Source: Clostridium sp. (lineage in GTDB: Bacteria; Bacillota; Clostridia; Clostridiales; Clostridiaceae). From it: DNA of 64,000 nt. The notes under the pieces are model-generated. The model had not been told where the DNA came from. It searched no databases and saw only the letters and a list, made by a program, of their open reading frames with translations. Position 1 is the stretch's first letter. Each line of letters begins with the position of its first letter. A program made the position numbers and the translations under genes. The stretch is taken from positions 62,001-126,000 of the forward strand of contig NZ_JARIDH010000019.1 in NCBI RefSeq assembly GCF_029267215.1, written 5' to 3'. Below, one piece after another: positions 42,803-52,204 of the stretch.

Positions 42803-43783
42803 CTAAACCCCATATTTTTCATTATTAAGTATATTTTTAATATCTCTAATATGGTCTGGGAATATCTTACCTAGGAATCTAAGCATAAATTCCTTGCTAT
42901 TAACTTTTTCAAGTACAAGAGCATTTTTTCTCTTTTTATAAAAATCAGCCACATCAACAACGCTTTGACCCATTGATATATCAGAGCAAGCAATATCAAC
43001 GTAGGCTTTAAATCCTTGACAAAGATCCCTATTTATAAAATATTCTACAGCTAATGGATCATTTATAACACATCCTAGCGTTCTTTCCTGAGCCCAGTGA
43101 AAATCCACATAAAATCTTGTAATATCATAGATGAAATCTCCAACTTCATCCTTAAATTGATGTATCATTTCTCTTAAATTTGGAGTAAGCACAATTTCTC
43201 TTGTAACATCTAATCCTACCATAGTAAATTCCCCCTTATATTTTTCAAGGAATTCCTTTGCACCATGTGGATCTACCCAGTAATTAAATTCTGCAACTGG
43301 TGAACAATTTCCATGACTTTTATAAGCTCCACCCATTGAAACTACTTCCTCTACCTTATGAAAAGCCTTACTATCTTTTCTAATGGCCTTACATAAATTA
43401 GTCAATGGTCCTAATGCTATAATACTAATATCTTCATTATATTTAAGAGTATTTAGTATAAAGTCTACTGCACCCTCTTTTATTAAATCTTGTGATACCT
43501 CTTCAAAGAAAGTTTCACCAATCCCATCATCACCATGAGTATCTTGAGCTGTTACAAGGCTTCTTTTAATAGGCACACTCTCTCCTACATATACAGGAAT
43601 GTCTAATCTATTTAAAAGCTTTAAAACTTTCAAAGCATTTTTAGCTCCCTGAATACTTTCTACATTTCCTGATACAGTTGTTATTCCAACAACCTCAATT
43701 TCTTCTGATTTTAATGCAAGAATTAATGCTAAGGCATCATCTATTCCTGGATCACAATCAATAATCACTTTTCTCTTGTCCAT
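42803..43783 (-). CDS. queK: Nucleoside hydrolase, queuosine hydrolase QueK
   Basis: A 326-residue inosine-uridine-type nucleoside hydrolase that splits the N-glycosidic bond of a nucleoside. The metal-binding DxDxxxDD motif is complete (Asp9, Asp11, Asp15, Asp16 in DCDPGIDDA). The central SMGGAYKSHGNCSPVAEFNYWVDP segment is split here to note MGGA and EFNYWVDP, both typical. Alone it would be called a purine or pyrimidine nucleosidase. Position directly behind a preQ1 riboswitch and ahead of queT and queL supports release of queuine from queuosine nucleoside. ATG follows GGGAGGA. Confidence 0.8.
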   Translation of the reverse strand: MDKRKVIIDCDPGIDDALALILALKSEEIEVVGITTVSGNVESIQGAKNALKVLKLLNRLDIPVYVGESVPIKRSLVTAQDTHGDDGIGETFFEEVSQDLIKEGAVDFILNTLKYNEDISIIALGPLTNLCKAIRKDSKAFHKVEEVVSMGGAYKSHGNCSPVAEFNYWVDPHGAKEFLEKYKGEFTMVGLDVTREIVLTPNLREMIHQFKDEVGDFIYDITRFYVDFHWAQERTLGCVINDPLAVEYFINRDLCQGFKAYVDIACSDISMGQSVVDVADFYKKRKNALVLEKVNSKEFMLRFLGKIFPDHIRDIKNILNNEKYGV

Positions 43784-43886
43784 TTTATTTCCTCCCTTTG
43801 ATTTAACTTAACCAAAAGGCGCTGCTATTACTCTCAAAACATTCCTTATCCCTTTAAAAATTCTTTGAAAATAATAAAAACTATAT

Positions 43887-43916
43887 TATAGGCATACTAA
43901 AGAGTATAACTATCCC
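43887..43916 (-). promoter_or_regulatory. Possible expression-platform hairpin of the preQ1 riboswitch
   Basis: On the reverse strand GGGATAGTTATACT can pair, with mismatches, with AGTATGCCTATA, and TTTTT follows seven bases later. It lies just beyond the aptamer. The stem is imperfect, so whether control is by termination or at another step is not settled. Confidence 0.4.
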
Positions 43917-43932
43917 ATAATACAGTTACAGC

Positions 43933-43968
43933 CCTTAGTTTTTTATAGAGGGATGGTTACGAACCTCT
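43933..43968 (-). ncRNA. preQ1-I riboswitch aptamer
   Basis: On the reverse strand the aptamer has stem AGAGG / CCTCT around an 11- to 12-base loop starting TTC, then the diagnostic A-rich tail ATAAAAAACTAAGG that folds back as a pseudoknot. It matches the Bacillus queC preQ1-I aptamer at nearly every conserved position and in length. It senses the queuosine precursor preQ1 and should repress the queK-queT(-queL) genes when preQ1 is plentiful. Confidence 0.93.
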
Positions 43969-44000
43969 ACCAATATTTCTTGGATTTTATATAAAATTTT

Positions 44001-44030
44001 AGGTATGATGTTTATTATAACACCATACCT
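44001..44030 (-). terminator. Terminator after the Nif3-like gene
   Basis: On the reverse strand AGGTATGGTG pairs with CATCATACCT (one wobble) and is followed by AAAATTTTAT. It lies 15 bases after the stop codon. Confidence 0.55.
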
Positions 44031-44044
44031 ATTATATACCAAAA

Positions 44045-44833
44045 CTATATAAATTCAAATGGATCTTTAGAAACCTTTGATATAAAGAATTCAACATCTC
44101 CATCTAATTTTTCTTTTACCTTTTCACTTAAATTAATTAATACAGGCCATTCTGAATTAAAATGTCCAACATCTATAATGTTTAATCCCATTTCTCTATA
44201 ATCAGAAACAAAATGATATGTTGTGTCTCCTGTTATTATTAAGTCTGCCCCAAACCTCTTTGCATCATAAAAGAAATCTTGCCCACTGCCATTTACAATA
44301 GCAATTTTCTTAACATACTTATCTAAATCACCTGAATATCTTAAATTTTTAATTCCTAAAGAAGACTTTAATAAGTTTATAACATCAATAACCTTCATTT
44401 CTTCTCTTAAATCAACAACTCTTCCTATGCCAGCCTCTTTATCAAACTTATTTCTATCCATAATGATTCCATCTTCAAAACCTAAGATTTTTACTAAGGT
44501 ATCATTTAATCCACCTTTAACAGAATCCCAATTAGTATGAGCTGAATAAAGATTTATATCATTTTTAATAAGCTCTATTATTTTTCTACCTAATAAAGTA
44601 TCTGTTGTTATTTCGCTTGGCTTTCTAAATAAAAGTGGATGATGAGTTAAAATAAGTTCAGCCCCTAAATTTTTAGCCTCACAAATAACATCCTCTGTAC
44701 AATCTAAAGCCAATAAAATTTTAGTTATATTTTTTTCTCTATCTCCAACCATAAGACCTACATTGTCAAAGTCTTCTTTTAAATTAACTGGAGCTATCTC
44801 TTCTACTATATTTATAATGTCATTTAATTTCAT
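44045..44833 (-). CDS. Nif3-like dinuclear metal-centre protein
   Basis: The 262-residue protein belongs to the NIF3/YqfO family (sometimes annotated GTP cyclohydrolase I type 2). It has DFDNVGLMVGD near residue 21, the metal-binding LILTHHPLLF near residue 60 and the C-terminal DVGHFNSEWPVL segment, all metal-site motifs. The cellular role is not settled. Its ATG overlaps the trmK stop codon by one base (TAATG), the common trmK-nif3 arrangement behind rpoD in Firmicutes. Confidence 0.93.
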   Translation of the reverse strand: MKLNDIINIVEEIAPVNLKEDFDNVGLMVGDREKNITKILLALDCTEDVICEAKNLGAELILTHHPLLFRKPSEITTDTLLGRKIIELIKNDINLYSAHTNWDSVKGGLNDTLVKILGFEDGIIMDRNKFDKEAGIGRVVDLREEMKVIDVINLLKSSLGIKNLRYSGDLDKYVKKIAIVNGSGQDFFYDAKRFGADLIITGDTTYHFVSDYREMGLNIIDVGHFNSEWPVLINLSEKVKEKLDGDVEFFISKVSKDPFEFI

Positions 44834-45522
44834 TATAACATCCCCTTAAGCTTATTAACTTTCTCTTCTAAATCAGCTTTTCTTTTTTTAGCAGCTTCTG
44901 TATCATCTTTAATAAAGTTTGATATTTTCTCACACATTTTTATTTTTTCTTCTAAGAATTCTTTTAATAAAGGATGATTTTTCTTTCTTAAAAGAGGGCT
45001 AACCTCATAATCTAACTCATCTTCAAAAACTAATTTTTCTGAAGTTTCATTATATTTCACTTTAAATAATTCATAGAATCTTCCTTCATCTTTAATTAAA
45101 TCCTCATCTAAAATTTCATAATTATTTTTATACAAGAATTCCCTTAAAACCTCTGGATTTTGAGCAGGTTGTAATATTAAGAAGTCATATTTTTTAACCT
45201 TATCCATATCATTTAACAAAATATCTCTAGTAAGATTTCCTCCCATACCAGCTAATATAACTCCATCTACTTCTCCTACTTTTAAAGGATTAAGACCAGG
45301 ACCTAAAAGACATTTAACCTTGTCAGATACACCTTCAAATACAACATTAACCTTAGCCTTTTCTATTGGTCCTTTATTTATATCAGAAGCTATGGCTTTT
45401 TTGCAAATGCCTTCTTTAACTAGATAGATTGGTATATATCCATGATCTGTTCCTATATCAGCTATACTTTCACACTTATCAACATGCTCAGCTATTTTTT
45501 TTAATCTTTTACTTAGTTCCAT
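44833..45522 (-). CDS. trmK: tRNA (adenine(22)-N1)-methyltransferase
   Basis: A 229-residue SAM-dependent enzyme that methylates A22 in the D-loop of tRNAs. The SAM site reads ADIGTDHGYIP near residue 21, followed by ASDINKGP and GMGG; QPAQNPEVLR near residue 118 is the family's catalytic-loop segment. A C-terminal coiled coil (about residues 165-229) is typical of TrmK. It is coupled to the Nif3-like gene. Confidence 0.94.
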   Translation of the reverse strand: MELSKRLKKIAEHVDKCESIADIGTDHGYIPIYLVKEGICKKAIASDINKGPIEKAKVNVVFEGVSDKVKCLLGPGLNPLKVGEVDGVILAGMGGNLTRDILLNDMDKVKKYDFLILQPAQNPEVLREFLYKNNYEILDEDLIKDEGRFYELFKVKYNETSEKLVFEDELDYEVSPLLRKKNHPLLKEFLEEKIKMCEKISNFIKDDTEAAKKRKADLEEKVNKLKGML

Positions 45523-45535
45523 GCTATCCCACTTT

Positions 45536-46423
45536 CTACAAATAGTTTATCAATGTTTGTATTTGAGAACCTAAAAATACTAATGATATTATGAAAGAAA
45601 TATAAATATATCTCTTTGCAAGCTTTTTATCATACTTAGCACAAAAATGTCCTGCATAATACATACATACTAATAAAACCATATTCATTATGCCATATAT
45701 AATTTGTCTTACTGTGAATTCTTTACCACTTCCAAAGGTACAAGGAATAAAATTAGAATTAAAATCCAATGGCATTTTATCAGGAATATTTCCTGATAAA
45801 TATAAAATTGATGGTATTAAAATAATTGCTAATATTAAAACTGATGTTACTATAAAAGGAATATAAAAACTTTTATCTTTTATAATAGTTCTAACATTAT
45901 TAATCTTAACTTCAAAACTTTCCTCTTTTATGCCTCTAGAAGTTATTAAATTTTTAAATTCATTAAAATCCTCTGGAGATAATCCATAACTTACCTCCTC
46001 TGTATGTATGTATATAACTTTTTTCCCACAAGTTACAAACATACGCGCAAGTCCAACATTATTAACTACACATCTACCAAAACAATATTTATGCTTTCCA
46101 AAACCTGATAATTTAAAACCATTTATAAACTTATCCTGTTCTAAGAAACCATTTATATCTTCAAAGTTTATCCTAAGCTTCTTTAACCCTCTAAAACAGT
46201 TTATTTCAATGTATTCATCATTAACTTCATAAACTAAGGATAAATCAAGTAGAATGTAATAAATACATACTCCACTATAAATTAAACTTGCAACAACCAC
46301 TAAATTTCTTTCTAAATAACCATTTATAATGTTACTTAGAATTATTAACAATGCATTTCCTACTAAAAAATAAGCAAAAAGTTCAATTACTCCATGCCCT
46401 CTTCTAGCCCTAAACTTTGTCAT
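45536..46423 (-). CDS. PH-like domain membrane protein, unknown
   Basis: The 295-residue protein has two N-terminal membrane helices (about residues 12-60), then a cytoplasmic beta-rich domain reminiscent of bacterial PH domains (strands SLVYEVNDEYIEINCF, LRINFEDINGF and so on, residues 65-160), then three further helices (about 190-290). No function is known. It sits between rpoD and trmK, 13 bases before trmK, so it may be co-transcribed with trmK; ATG follows GAGGTGAAG. Confidence 0.7.
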   Translation of the reverse strand: MTKFRARRGHGVIELFAYFLVGNALLIILSNIINGYLERNLVVVASLIYSGVCIYYILLDLSLVYEVNDEYIEINCFRGLKKLRINFEDINGFLEQDKFINGFKLSGFGKHKYCFGRCVVNNVGLARMFVTCGKKVIYIHTEEVSYGLSPEDFNEFKNLITSRGIKEESFEVKINNVRTIIKDKSFYIPFIVTSVLILAIILIPSILYLSGNIPDKMPLDFNSNFIPCTFGSGKEFTVRQIIYGIMNMVLLVCMYYAGHFCAKYDKKLAKRYIYISFIISLVFLGSQIQTLINYL

Positions 46424-46551
46424 TTACTACTTCACCTCAGACTAATTATATCATAAAACCTATTCATTATTTAATTGTAGTTTTTATTCACAAAAATATA
46501 CAATTTTATACACTAATATTATTTACAATAAAATATATTTTAAATTTAAAC

Positions 46552-46583
46552 TTAAAAGAGGTTGTGCAAAAACACAACCTCTA
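46552..46583 (-). terminator. Terminator after rpoD
   Basis: On the reverse strand AGAGGTTGTG pairs with CACAACCTCT around a six-base loop, followed by TTTTAAG, a few bases after the rpoD stop codon. Confidence 0.85.
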
Positions 46584-46589
46584 AATATA

Positions 46590-47699
46590 TTAATCTAAGT
46601 AATCTTTTAATTTCTTACTTCTACTTGGATGTCTTAACTTTCTAAGAGCCTTAGCTTCAATCTGTCTAATTCTCTCTCTTGTTACGTTGAATTCTTTACC
46701 AACCTCTTCAAGAGTTCTCGCTCTTCCATCATCTAATCCAAATCTTAATCTTAGTACTTTTTCCTCTCTAGGTGTTAAAGTATCTAAAACATTAATTAAT
46801 TGTTCTTTTAACATAGTGAAGGCAGCAGCCTCAGCTGGAGCTGGAGCATCATCATCTGGAATAAAGTCACCTAAGTGTGAATCTTCCTCTTCCCCAATTG
46901 GAGTTTCTAAAGAAACTGGCTCTTGAGCTATTTTTAATATTTCTCTTACCTTATCAACTGGCATATCCATTTGCTTAGATAATTCCTCTGGTAAAGGATC
47001 TCTTCCTAACTCTTGAACTAATTGTCTTTGAATTCTTATAAGCTTATTTATAGTTTCAACCATATGAACTGGTATTCTGATAGTTCTTGCTTGGTCAGCG
47101 ATAGCTCTTGTTATTGCCTGTCTTATCCACCATGTAGCATATGTTGAAAATTTATATCCTTTTCTGTAGTCGAATTTTTCAACTGCCTTTATAAGACCTA
47201 AGTTACCTTCTTGTATAAGGTCTAAAAATAACATTCCTCTACCAACATATCTCTTAGCTATACTTACAACAAGTCTTAAGTTTGCTTCTGCTAACTTTTT
47301 CTTAGCATAGTTGCTTCCTTCTTCTATCTTCTTAGCAAGTGCTATTTCATCTTCTGATGATAATAGTGGAACTTTACCTATCTCTTTTAAGTACATTCTT
47401 ACAGGGTCATCTATTGCAATTCCCTCTGGAACAGAAAGATCTAATTCTTCCTCCTCTTCCTCTTCTTGCTCAATTTCACTTATAACCTCTATACCCATTG
47501 ACTCAAGAACCTCGTAGATTTTCTCTATTTGTTCTGGAGTTAATTCTATTTCATCAAGCTCCTCCATTATCTCCTTGTAAGTTAATGAACCGCTTTTCTT
47601 TCCTTTATCTATAAGCCTTTTTACTAAGACCATTTTGTCAGTTTTTTCTTTTACTTCTTTACCTTCATTTTTCTTTGCTTTTGTTGTTTTAGCTTTCAT
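46590..47699 (-). CDS. rpoD: RNA polymerase primary sigma factor (sigma-A)
   Basis: A 369-residue sigma-70 family factor that directs vegetative transcription. A lysine-rich start and acidic stretch with region 1.1 are followed by region 1.2 ([12 protein letters not shown]), region 2 ([39 protein letters not shown]), region 3 ([13 protein letters not shown]) and region 4 ([14 protein letters not shown], then the helix-turn-helix [19 protein letters not shown]). I chose ATG at 47699 after AAGGAGGT. It lies 26 bases after dnaG in the same operon. Confidence 0.97.
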   Translation of the reverse strand: MKAKTTKAKKNEGKEVKEKTDKMVLVKRLIDKGKKSGSLTYKEIMEELDEIELTPEQIEKIYEVLESMGIEVISEIEQEEEEEEELDLSVPEGIAIDDPVRMYLKEIGKVPLLSSEDEIALAKKIEEGSNYAKKKLAEANLRLVVSIAKRYVGRGMLFLDLIQEGNLGLIKAVEKFDYRKGYKFSTYATWWIRQAITRAIADQARTIRIPVHMVETINKLIRIQRQLVQELGRDPLPEELSKQMDMPVDKVREILKIAQEPVSLETPIGEEEDSHLGDFIPDDDAPAPAEAAAFTMLKEQLINVLDTLTPREEKVLRLRFGLDDGRARTLEEVGKEFNVTRERIRQIEAKALRKLRHPSRSKKLKDYLD

Positions 47700-47725
47700 T
47701 TTATTACCTCCTTCCGCCATTAAAA

Positions 47726-49510
47726 CTACTTACTCCTTTCTAATTGTTTAAGTTTATCACTTATTTCCTTAGCTCTTTTAACTAATTCAAGTGATTCCTT
47801 AAACATATTGTTTTGTTCACATCTTTTTAATTCTTTAAGTACAGTAGTCTGTTCTTGTTCTAGTTTATATTTTCTTATAAGACTTATATAATCTTTAACA
47901 AGAACTTCTATATTAGAAGAATGATCTAATATAAGTAAATCTTTTACTTCTAGCCATTCTTTTAAAACTTTTGGATCTTCACATTTCGCCTCAATATAAT
48001 TTTCTAATCCATTAAATCCATTGTCTTCAATAGCTTTATTTATTATATCTTCTAATAATTTAATATTTGGAGAAATTAAATCATCCTCTAAATATTTCAT
48101 TACTAAGTCATGGCTTTCCTCCATACTAAGAAGTCTTAAAACACTTCTTTCGCATTTAACATAAGGAGGCTCTACATATAATTTTGTTCCATATTCTTCC
48201 TTATTATTCACATTTTCATTTTTTTTATTGATATTTGTCATCTTTTTGTTCAACAAATCATAAAATGCTTGTTCTTTTATAGATGTTTCCTCAGAAATTT
48301 TTTTTATGTAAACATCTTTCTCTATAGGATTAAGAGCTGATAATATATTTACTACTCTCTCTGCGTATTTAATAAGAGAGTTATTATCTGAAAAATCAAT
48401 TCCAATCCTAGCTCTTCCAAGTTTATAATCTATAAGTTTTTTTGCAGATTCTATTAATTTCATGAAAGCTTCTCTTCCATTAGCTCTAATAAATTCATCT
48501 GGATCTTTACCTTTAGGCACTGTTAGTACTCTAACATCTAATCCAGCATTTTGCAATATCTCAAGCCCACGTAAAGTAGCCATTTGACCCGCAATATCTG
48601 CATCATAAGATATTATTACTCTATCTACATATCTTTTTAATAATCTAGCTTGATTATCAGTTAATGCAGTTCCTAAAGAAGCAACTACATTAGTAATTCC
48701 ATACTGATGAAGTGATATACAGTCCATATATCCTTCAACAATTATTAATGTTCTCTCTTTAAGCCCATTTTTTATAGCAAAGTTTAAAGCATAAAGATTG
48801 GTCCCTTTGTGAAATACCATAGTCTCTGGTGAGTTTAAATATTTAGGTTTTGAATCATCTAAAACTCTTCCACCAAATCCTATTACACTTCCTTTGTAAT
48901 CAAAAACAGGGAAAATAACTCTGTTTCTGAATCTATCATAAAAAGTACCTTTTTCACTTTTTATTCCTAATCCTGCAGCCTCAATAGCTTCATTGCTAAA
49001 TCCTTGACCTCTAAGATAGTTTATTGTGTTTTGCCACCCTTCCTTAGAATATCCAAGTCCAAAGCTTTTTAATATATTTTCTTTTATTCCTCTTCTTAAG
49101 AAATATTCTTTGGCTTCTTTGTTATTTTGCAAGTTAGAAAAGTAATATCTAGCAGCTTGCTTATTTATGTTATATAAAACCTGTTTTTTTCTCTGAACAT
49201 CACTTTGTTTACCATCCTCTGTTTGAATTATTATGTTAGCTCTATCTGCAAGCTCCTTAACAGCATCAACAAAGTTTAAGTTTTTGGTTTTCATAACAAA
49301 ACTTATTACATTTCCAGCTTCTCCACAACCAAAGCATTTAAATATTTGTTTATCTGGAGAAACACTAAAAGATGGGCTTTTCTCATGATGAAATGGACAT
49401 AAGCCAGAAAAGTTTCTTCCTGCTCTTTTTAGTCTTACAACATCAGAAACAACATCAACAATATCGTTCTGCTCTTTAACTTTTTCTATAATTTCTTCTG
49501 AAATTCGCAA
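47726..49510 (-). CDS. dnaG: DNA primase
   Basis: The 594-residue primase makes RNA primers for replication. The N-terminal CHC2 zinc finger has [11 protein letters not shown] and KCFGCG (residues about 38-64). The catalytic core includes [16 protein letters not shown] and the TOPRIM segment IIVEGYMDC with ISYDAD. The C-terminal third is less conserved and should bind DnaB helicase. The start is TTG at 49510 after a GGTGAG/TAGGT site. dnaG-rpoD is the classic macromolecular-synthesis operon. Confidence 0.96.
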   Translation of the reverse strand: MRISEEIIEKVKEQNDIVDVVSDVVRLKRAGRNFSGLCPFHHEKSPSFSVSPDKQIFKCFGCGEAGNVISFVMKTKNLNFVDAVKELADRANIIIQTEDGKQSDVQRKKQVLYNINKQAARYYFSNLQNNKEAKEYFLRRGIKENILKSFGLGYSKEGWQNTINYLRGQGFSNEAIEAAGLGIKSEKGTFYDRFRNRVIFPVFDYKGSVIGFGGRVLDDSKPKYLNSPETMVFHKGTNLYALNFAIKNGLKERTLIIVEGYMDCISLHQYGITNVVASLGTALTDNQARLLKRYVDRVIISYDADIAGQMATLRGLEILQNAGLDVRVLTVPKGKDPDEFIRANGREAFMKLIESAKKLIDYKLGRARIGIDFSDNNSLIKYAERVVNILSALNPIEKDVYIKKISEETSIKEQAFYDLLNKKMTNINKKNENVNNKEEYGTKLYVEPPYVKCERSVLRLLSMEESHDLVMKYLEDDLISPNIKLLEDIINKAIEDNGFNGLENYIEAKCEDPKVLKEWLEVKDLLILDHSSNIEVLVKDYISLIRKYKLEQEQTTVLKELKRCEQNNMFKESLELVKRAKEISDKLKQLERSK

Positions 49511-49589
49511 GAAACCTACTCACCTTCTTAATTTTTTTGCTAATTAATTATTATTCGACATTAATTGCTAAATTCCTTTCCAAATTTTA

Positions 49590-49618
49590 AATATAACTTT
49601 TTTTTTATTATTTTTCAA
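49590..49618 (-). promoter_or_regulatory. Sigma-A promoter of dnaG-rpoD
   Basis: On the reverse strand TTGAAA, 17 bases, TATATT, about 80 bases before the dnaG start. Confidence 0.6.
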
Positions 49619-49677
49619 GTCTAAATTCACAATAATTATATTTTAGCAATATTTAGCTTTAATTATTCCAAAAATAC

Positions 49678-50706
49678 TTAATAAATCACAATCTTTGGAA
49701 TATAAATTTTATTAAATTCATTTAAACAATAATCATCAGTCATTCCAGCTACATAATCAGCTACTCCTCTATGAATTCCTTCTTCTTCACAGATGTTTTT
49801 ATAAAGCTTTGGCATCTCATGACAATTATTATAGTAATACTCTATAACTCTACTTAAAACAAACTCTGCTTTTTTTCTCTCATCCTCTAAAAACTTTCCT
49901 AAATAAACATTTTTAAATAAAAAACTTCTAAGCCCAAAAAGTGCATCCCCAACATCTTTACTTAGAGATACATTCATTTTATTATTTTTCATATTATTCA
50001 TTGTATTAAAAACACAATCTTTAACTAAAGTTTCTATCCTTTTACTACTGCTATGACCTAATATTTCAACAAGATGTCTCGGTAACTCTTCTTCTTTTAA
50101 AATACCTGCTCTAATAGAATCATCAATATCATGATTAACATAGGCTATTTTATCTGCAAACCTAACAACTTGTCCTTCAAATGTTGCCGCATTTTGTGTA
50201 ATATTTGAGAATCCACTATGATGCAATATTCCATCTAATACTTCCTTTGTTAAATTCAATCCTCTTCCCTTTTTATCTATTTTTCTAACAACCCTTACAC
50301 TCTGTTCATTATGTTTAAAACCACCTGGTAAAAATTCATTTAATATATCCTCTCCAATATGTGCAAAGGCTGCATGACCTAAGTCATGACCTAAAGAAAT
50401 AGCTTCTATTAAATATTCATTTAAAGAAAGAGCTACCCCTATGGTTCTTGCAATTTGTGATACTTCTAATGTATGAATAAGTCTAGTTCTATAATGATCC
50501 CCATATGTTCTTATAAAAACTTGTGTTTTTCTTTTTAACCTTCTAAATGATTTACTATGGATTATTCTATCTCTATCAACCATAAAACAAGTTCTTATAT
50601 CATCTTGTTCTTCTTCACGCTCTCTTCCAAGTGAATTTTCAGCAAACTGTGCTACCTTATTTAACTTAATTCTTTCAAATTCTTCAATATTCTCTCTTAT
50701 TTTCAT
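49678..50706 (-). CDS. dgt: dGTPase-like deoxynucleotide triphosphohydrolase (HD domain)
   Basis: The 342-residue HD-superfamily protein probably converts dNTPs to nucleosides and triphosphate. HD metal residues are in [21 protein letters not shown] and a later VNHDIDD. The [20 protein letters not shown] stretch near residue 45 is typical of the Dgt family's type used in Gram-positives. ATG at 50706 follows AGGTGATG. It precedes dnaG, as in many clostridia. Confidence 0.9.
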   Translation of the reverse strand: MKIRENIEEFERIKLNKVAQFAENSLGREREEEQDDIRTCFMVDRDRIIHSKSFRRLKRKTQVFIRTYGDHYRTRLIHTLEVSQIARTIGVALSLNEYLIEAISLGHDLGHAAFAHIGEDILNEFLPGGFKHNEQSVRVVRKIDKKGRGLNLTKEVLDGILHHSGFSNITQNAATFEGQVVRFADKIAYVNHDIDDSIRAGILKEEELPRHLVEILGHSSSKRIETLVKDCVFNTMNNMKNNKMNVSLSKDVGDALFGLRSFLFKNVYLGKFLEDERKKAEFVLSRVIEYYYNNCHEMPKLYKNICEEEGIHRGVADYVAGMTDDYCLNEFNKIYIPKIVIY

Positions 50707-50945
50707 AGCATCACCTATTATATATATTCTATATATATATTTAAATTCCTTTCATAATATTAATCTTTTATTTAACTTATACATAAATTTTTACTAATTA
50801 AATAAAAGAGGTTTTAAAATTAAGAAAAAAATTTATTATTTTTTAAATCTTTATTCCCATAACACAAAGTATTTCATATTTTAAAGTATAATCTAAAGTT
50901 AAGAATAATATGCTTATAATAAGGAAATTTATTAGGAGGTCAATA

Positions 50946-52013
50946 ATGGGAAAGCATTCTAATAACTTTAATGAAGCCTATGAAGTTTTTAATACAGTAA
51001 AAACTAAAATCTTACCTATGTATAACCTAGAAGACTCTTCCATAGAAAATATAAAATTTAAAAAAACTGAGAAAAATAGAGCTGTTTATAAAATTAGTAA
51101 TGAAAAAAATATTTTTTGTCTTAAAAAAGTTTACTATGATGAAGGAACCCTTTTATTTATTTACTCTGTTATGGAATGGTTTGCTAGAAATGAAATTAAA
51201 CTTCCAAAAATGCTTCCTTCAAAAAACAATGGTAGATTTACTAAAGCAGATGGTATGCTTTTTATGCTTTGTCCCTGGGTTAAAGGAAAAAAATGCGATT
51301 TTGATAATTTAGAACATATCTTATTATCCATAGAAAATTTAGCTAAAATGCATACTTGTTCAAGAAACTTTAAAGCAATTGAAGGTAGTTTAATTAAAAT
51401 TGGATTTGATAGTCTATACATATCCACATTAAAACACTTTAATAAAATACTTGATTCTTTTAATATATCAACTAAAATACATCATAAAGATAAATTTTCA
51501 TCAATATTCCTAGATATTTTTGATGCCAATCTACATCTTGCTGAAGAATCTCTTTTTATTTCTGGATTAATAAACCATAGTAACCTAAGTAAATCCCTTT
51601 GTCATGGAGATTATGTAAATAAAAATATTTTAATTGATAATAAAAATGTTTGGGTAATTGACTTTGATAAAGCCTCTCTAAATTATTCTATGTATGATTT
51701 ATGTTATTTCATGAGACGTTTATTAAAAAGATCAAATACTAATTGGGATATAGACTTAACAAGAAAGATACTTAAAACATATAATTCAATTGCTCCTCTT
51801 ACAGAGGATGACTTCAAATATGTTTTTTCATACCTAGCATTCCCACAAAAATATTGGCGTTTATCAAAAGACTATTATAATAACATAAAAAAATGTAATA
51901 AATCAATGTTTATAGAATCTCTTAAAGAAGTTGCACTAGATACTTATGCTCAAGTAAAATTTGTTGAAGAACTCAGAACATTATTAAGAAAAGATTTTCA
52001 AATTACTCTATAG
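50946..52013 (+). CDS. CotS-family spore coat protein (kinase fold)
   Basis: The 355-residue protein has the aminoglycoside-phosphotransferase/CotS kinase-like fold: a VYKIS strand and an ATP-lysine region FCLKKVYY near residue 55, the catalytic loop LCHGDYVNKNILID near residue 222 and the metal site VIDFDKASL. CotS and YutH-type proteins are deposited on spores of Bacillus and Clostridium; enzymatic activity is not known. I chose the ATG at 50946 after TTAGGAGGT. It is the only plus-strand gene in the 44-64 kb run. Confidence 0.85.
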   Translation: MGKHSNNFNEAYEVFNTVKTKILPMYNLEDSSIENIKFKKTEKNRAVYKISNEKNIFCLKKVYYDEGTLLFIYSVMEWFARNEIKLPKMLPSKNNGRFTKADGMLFMLCPWVKGKKCDFDNLEHILLSIENLAKMHTCSRNFKAIEGSLIKIGFDSLYISTLKHFNKILDSFNISTKIHHKDKFSSIFLDIFDANLHLAEESLFISGLINHSNLSKSLCHGDYVNKNILIDNKNVWVIDFDKASLNYSMYDLCYFMRRLLKRSNTNWDIDLTRKILKTYNSIAPLTEDDFKYVFSYLAFPQKYWRLSKDYYNNIKKCNKSMFIESLKEVALDTYAQVKFVEELRTLLRKDFQITL

Positions 52014-52034
52014 GCTTACTTTTTATTCAAAAAG

Positions 52035-52079
52035 GCGTATATCTAAATAAATTTCACTAAAAATTATTTAGATGTACGC
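52035..52079. terminator. Hairpin terminator after cotS-like gene
   Basis: A 16-pair stem GCGTATATCTAAATAA / TTATTTAGATGTACGC with one wobble and a 13-base loop, 21 bases after the stop codon. Flanks are T-rich on the plus strand. Confidence 0.75.
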
Positions 52080-52140
52080 TTAATTTTATCAACTATTAAT
52101 TTCTCTTAAATACTTATTATATGTCATTGATATTATATTA

Positions 52141-52172
52141 AAAAGATGGATTCAAATTAATGAATCCATCTT
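52141..52172 (-). terminator. Terminator after ppdK
   Basis: On the reverse strand AAGATGGATTCA pairs with TGAATCCATCTT, or the offset GAATCCATCTT, and ends in TTTTAA, about 30 bases after the ppdK stop codon. Confidence 0.8.
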
Positions 52173-52204
52173 ACTTAAATAAATCAAAAATTTATTCTTA
52201 ATTA

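Noticed and set aside
42793..42822. Upstream ATG codons at 42822 and 42813 as the queT start
   Set aside because: They lie inside the queK coding region without good ribosome binding sites; the ATG at 42792 has AGGGGGA at correct spacing.
43800..44000. Lysine or purine riboswitch in the leader before the nucleoside hydrolase
   Set aside because: AGAGGT looked like the start of a lysine aptamer, but the short stem plus ATAAAAAACTAAGG tail is the preQ1-I class, and the downstream genes agree.
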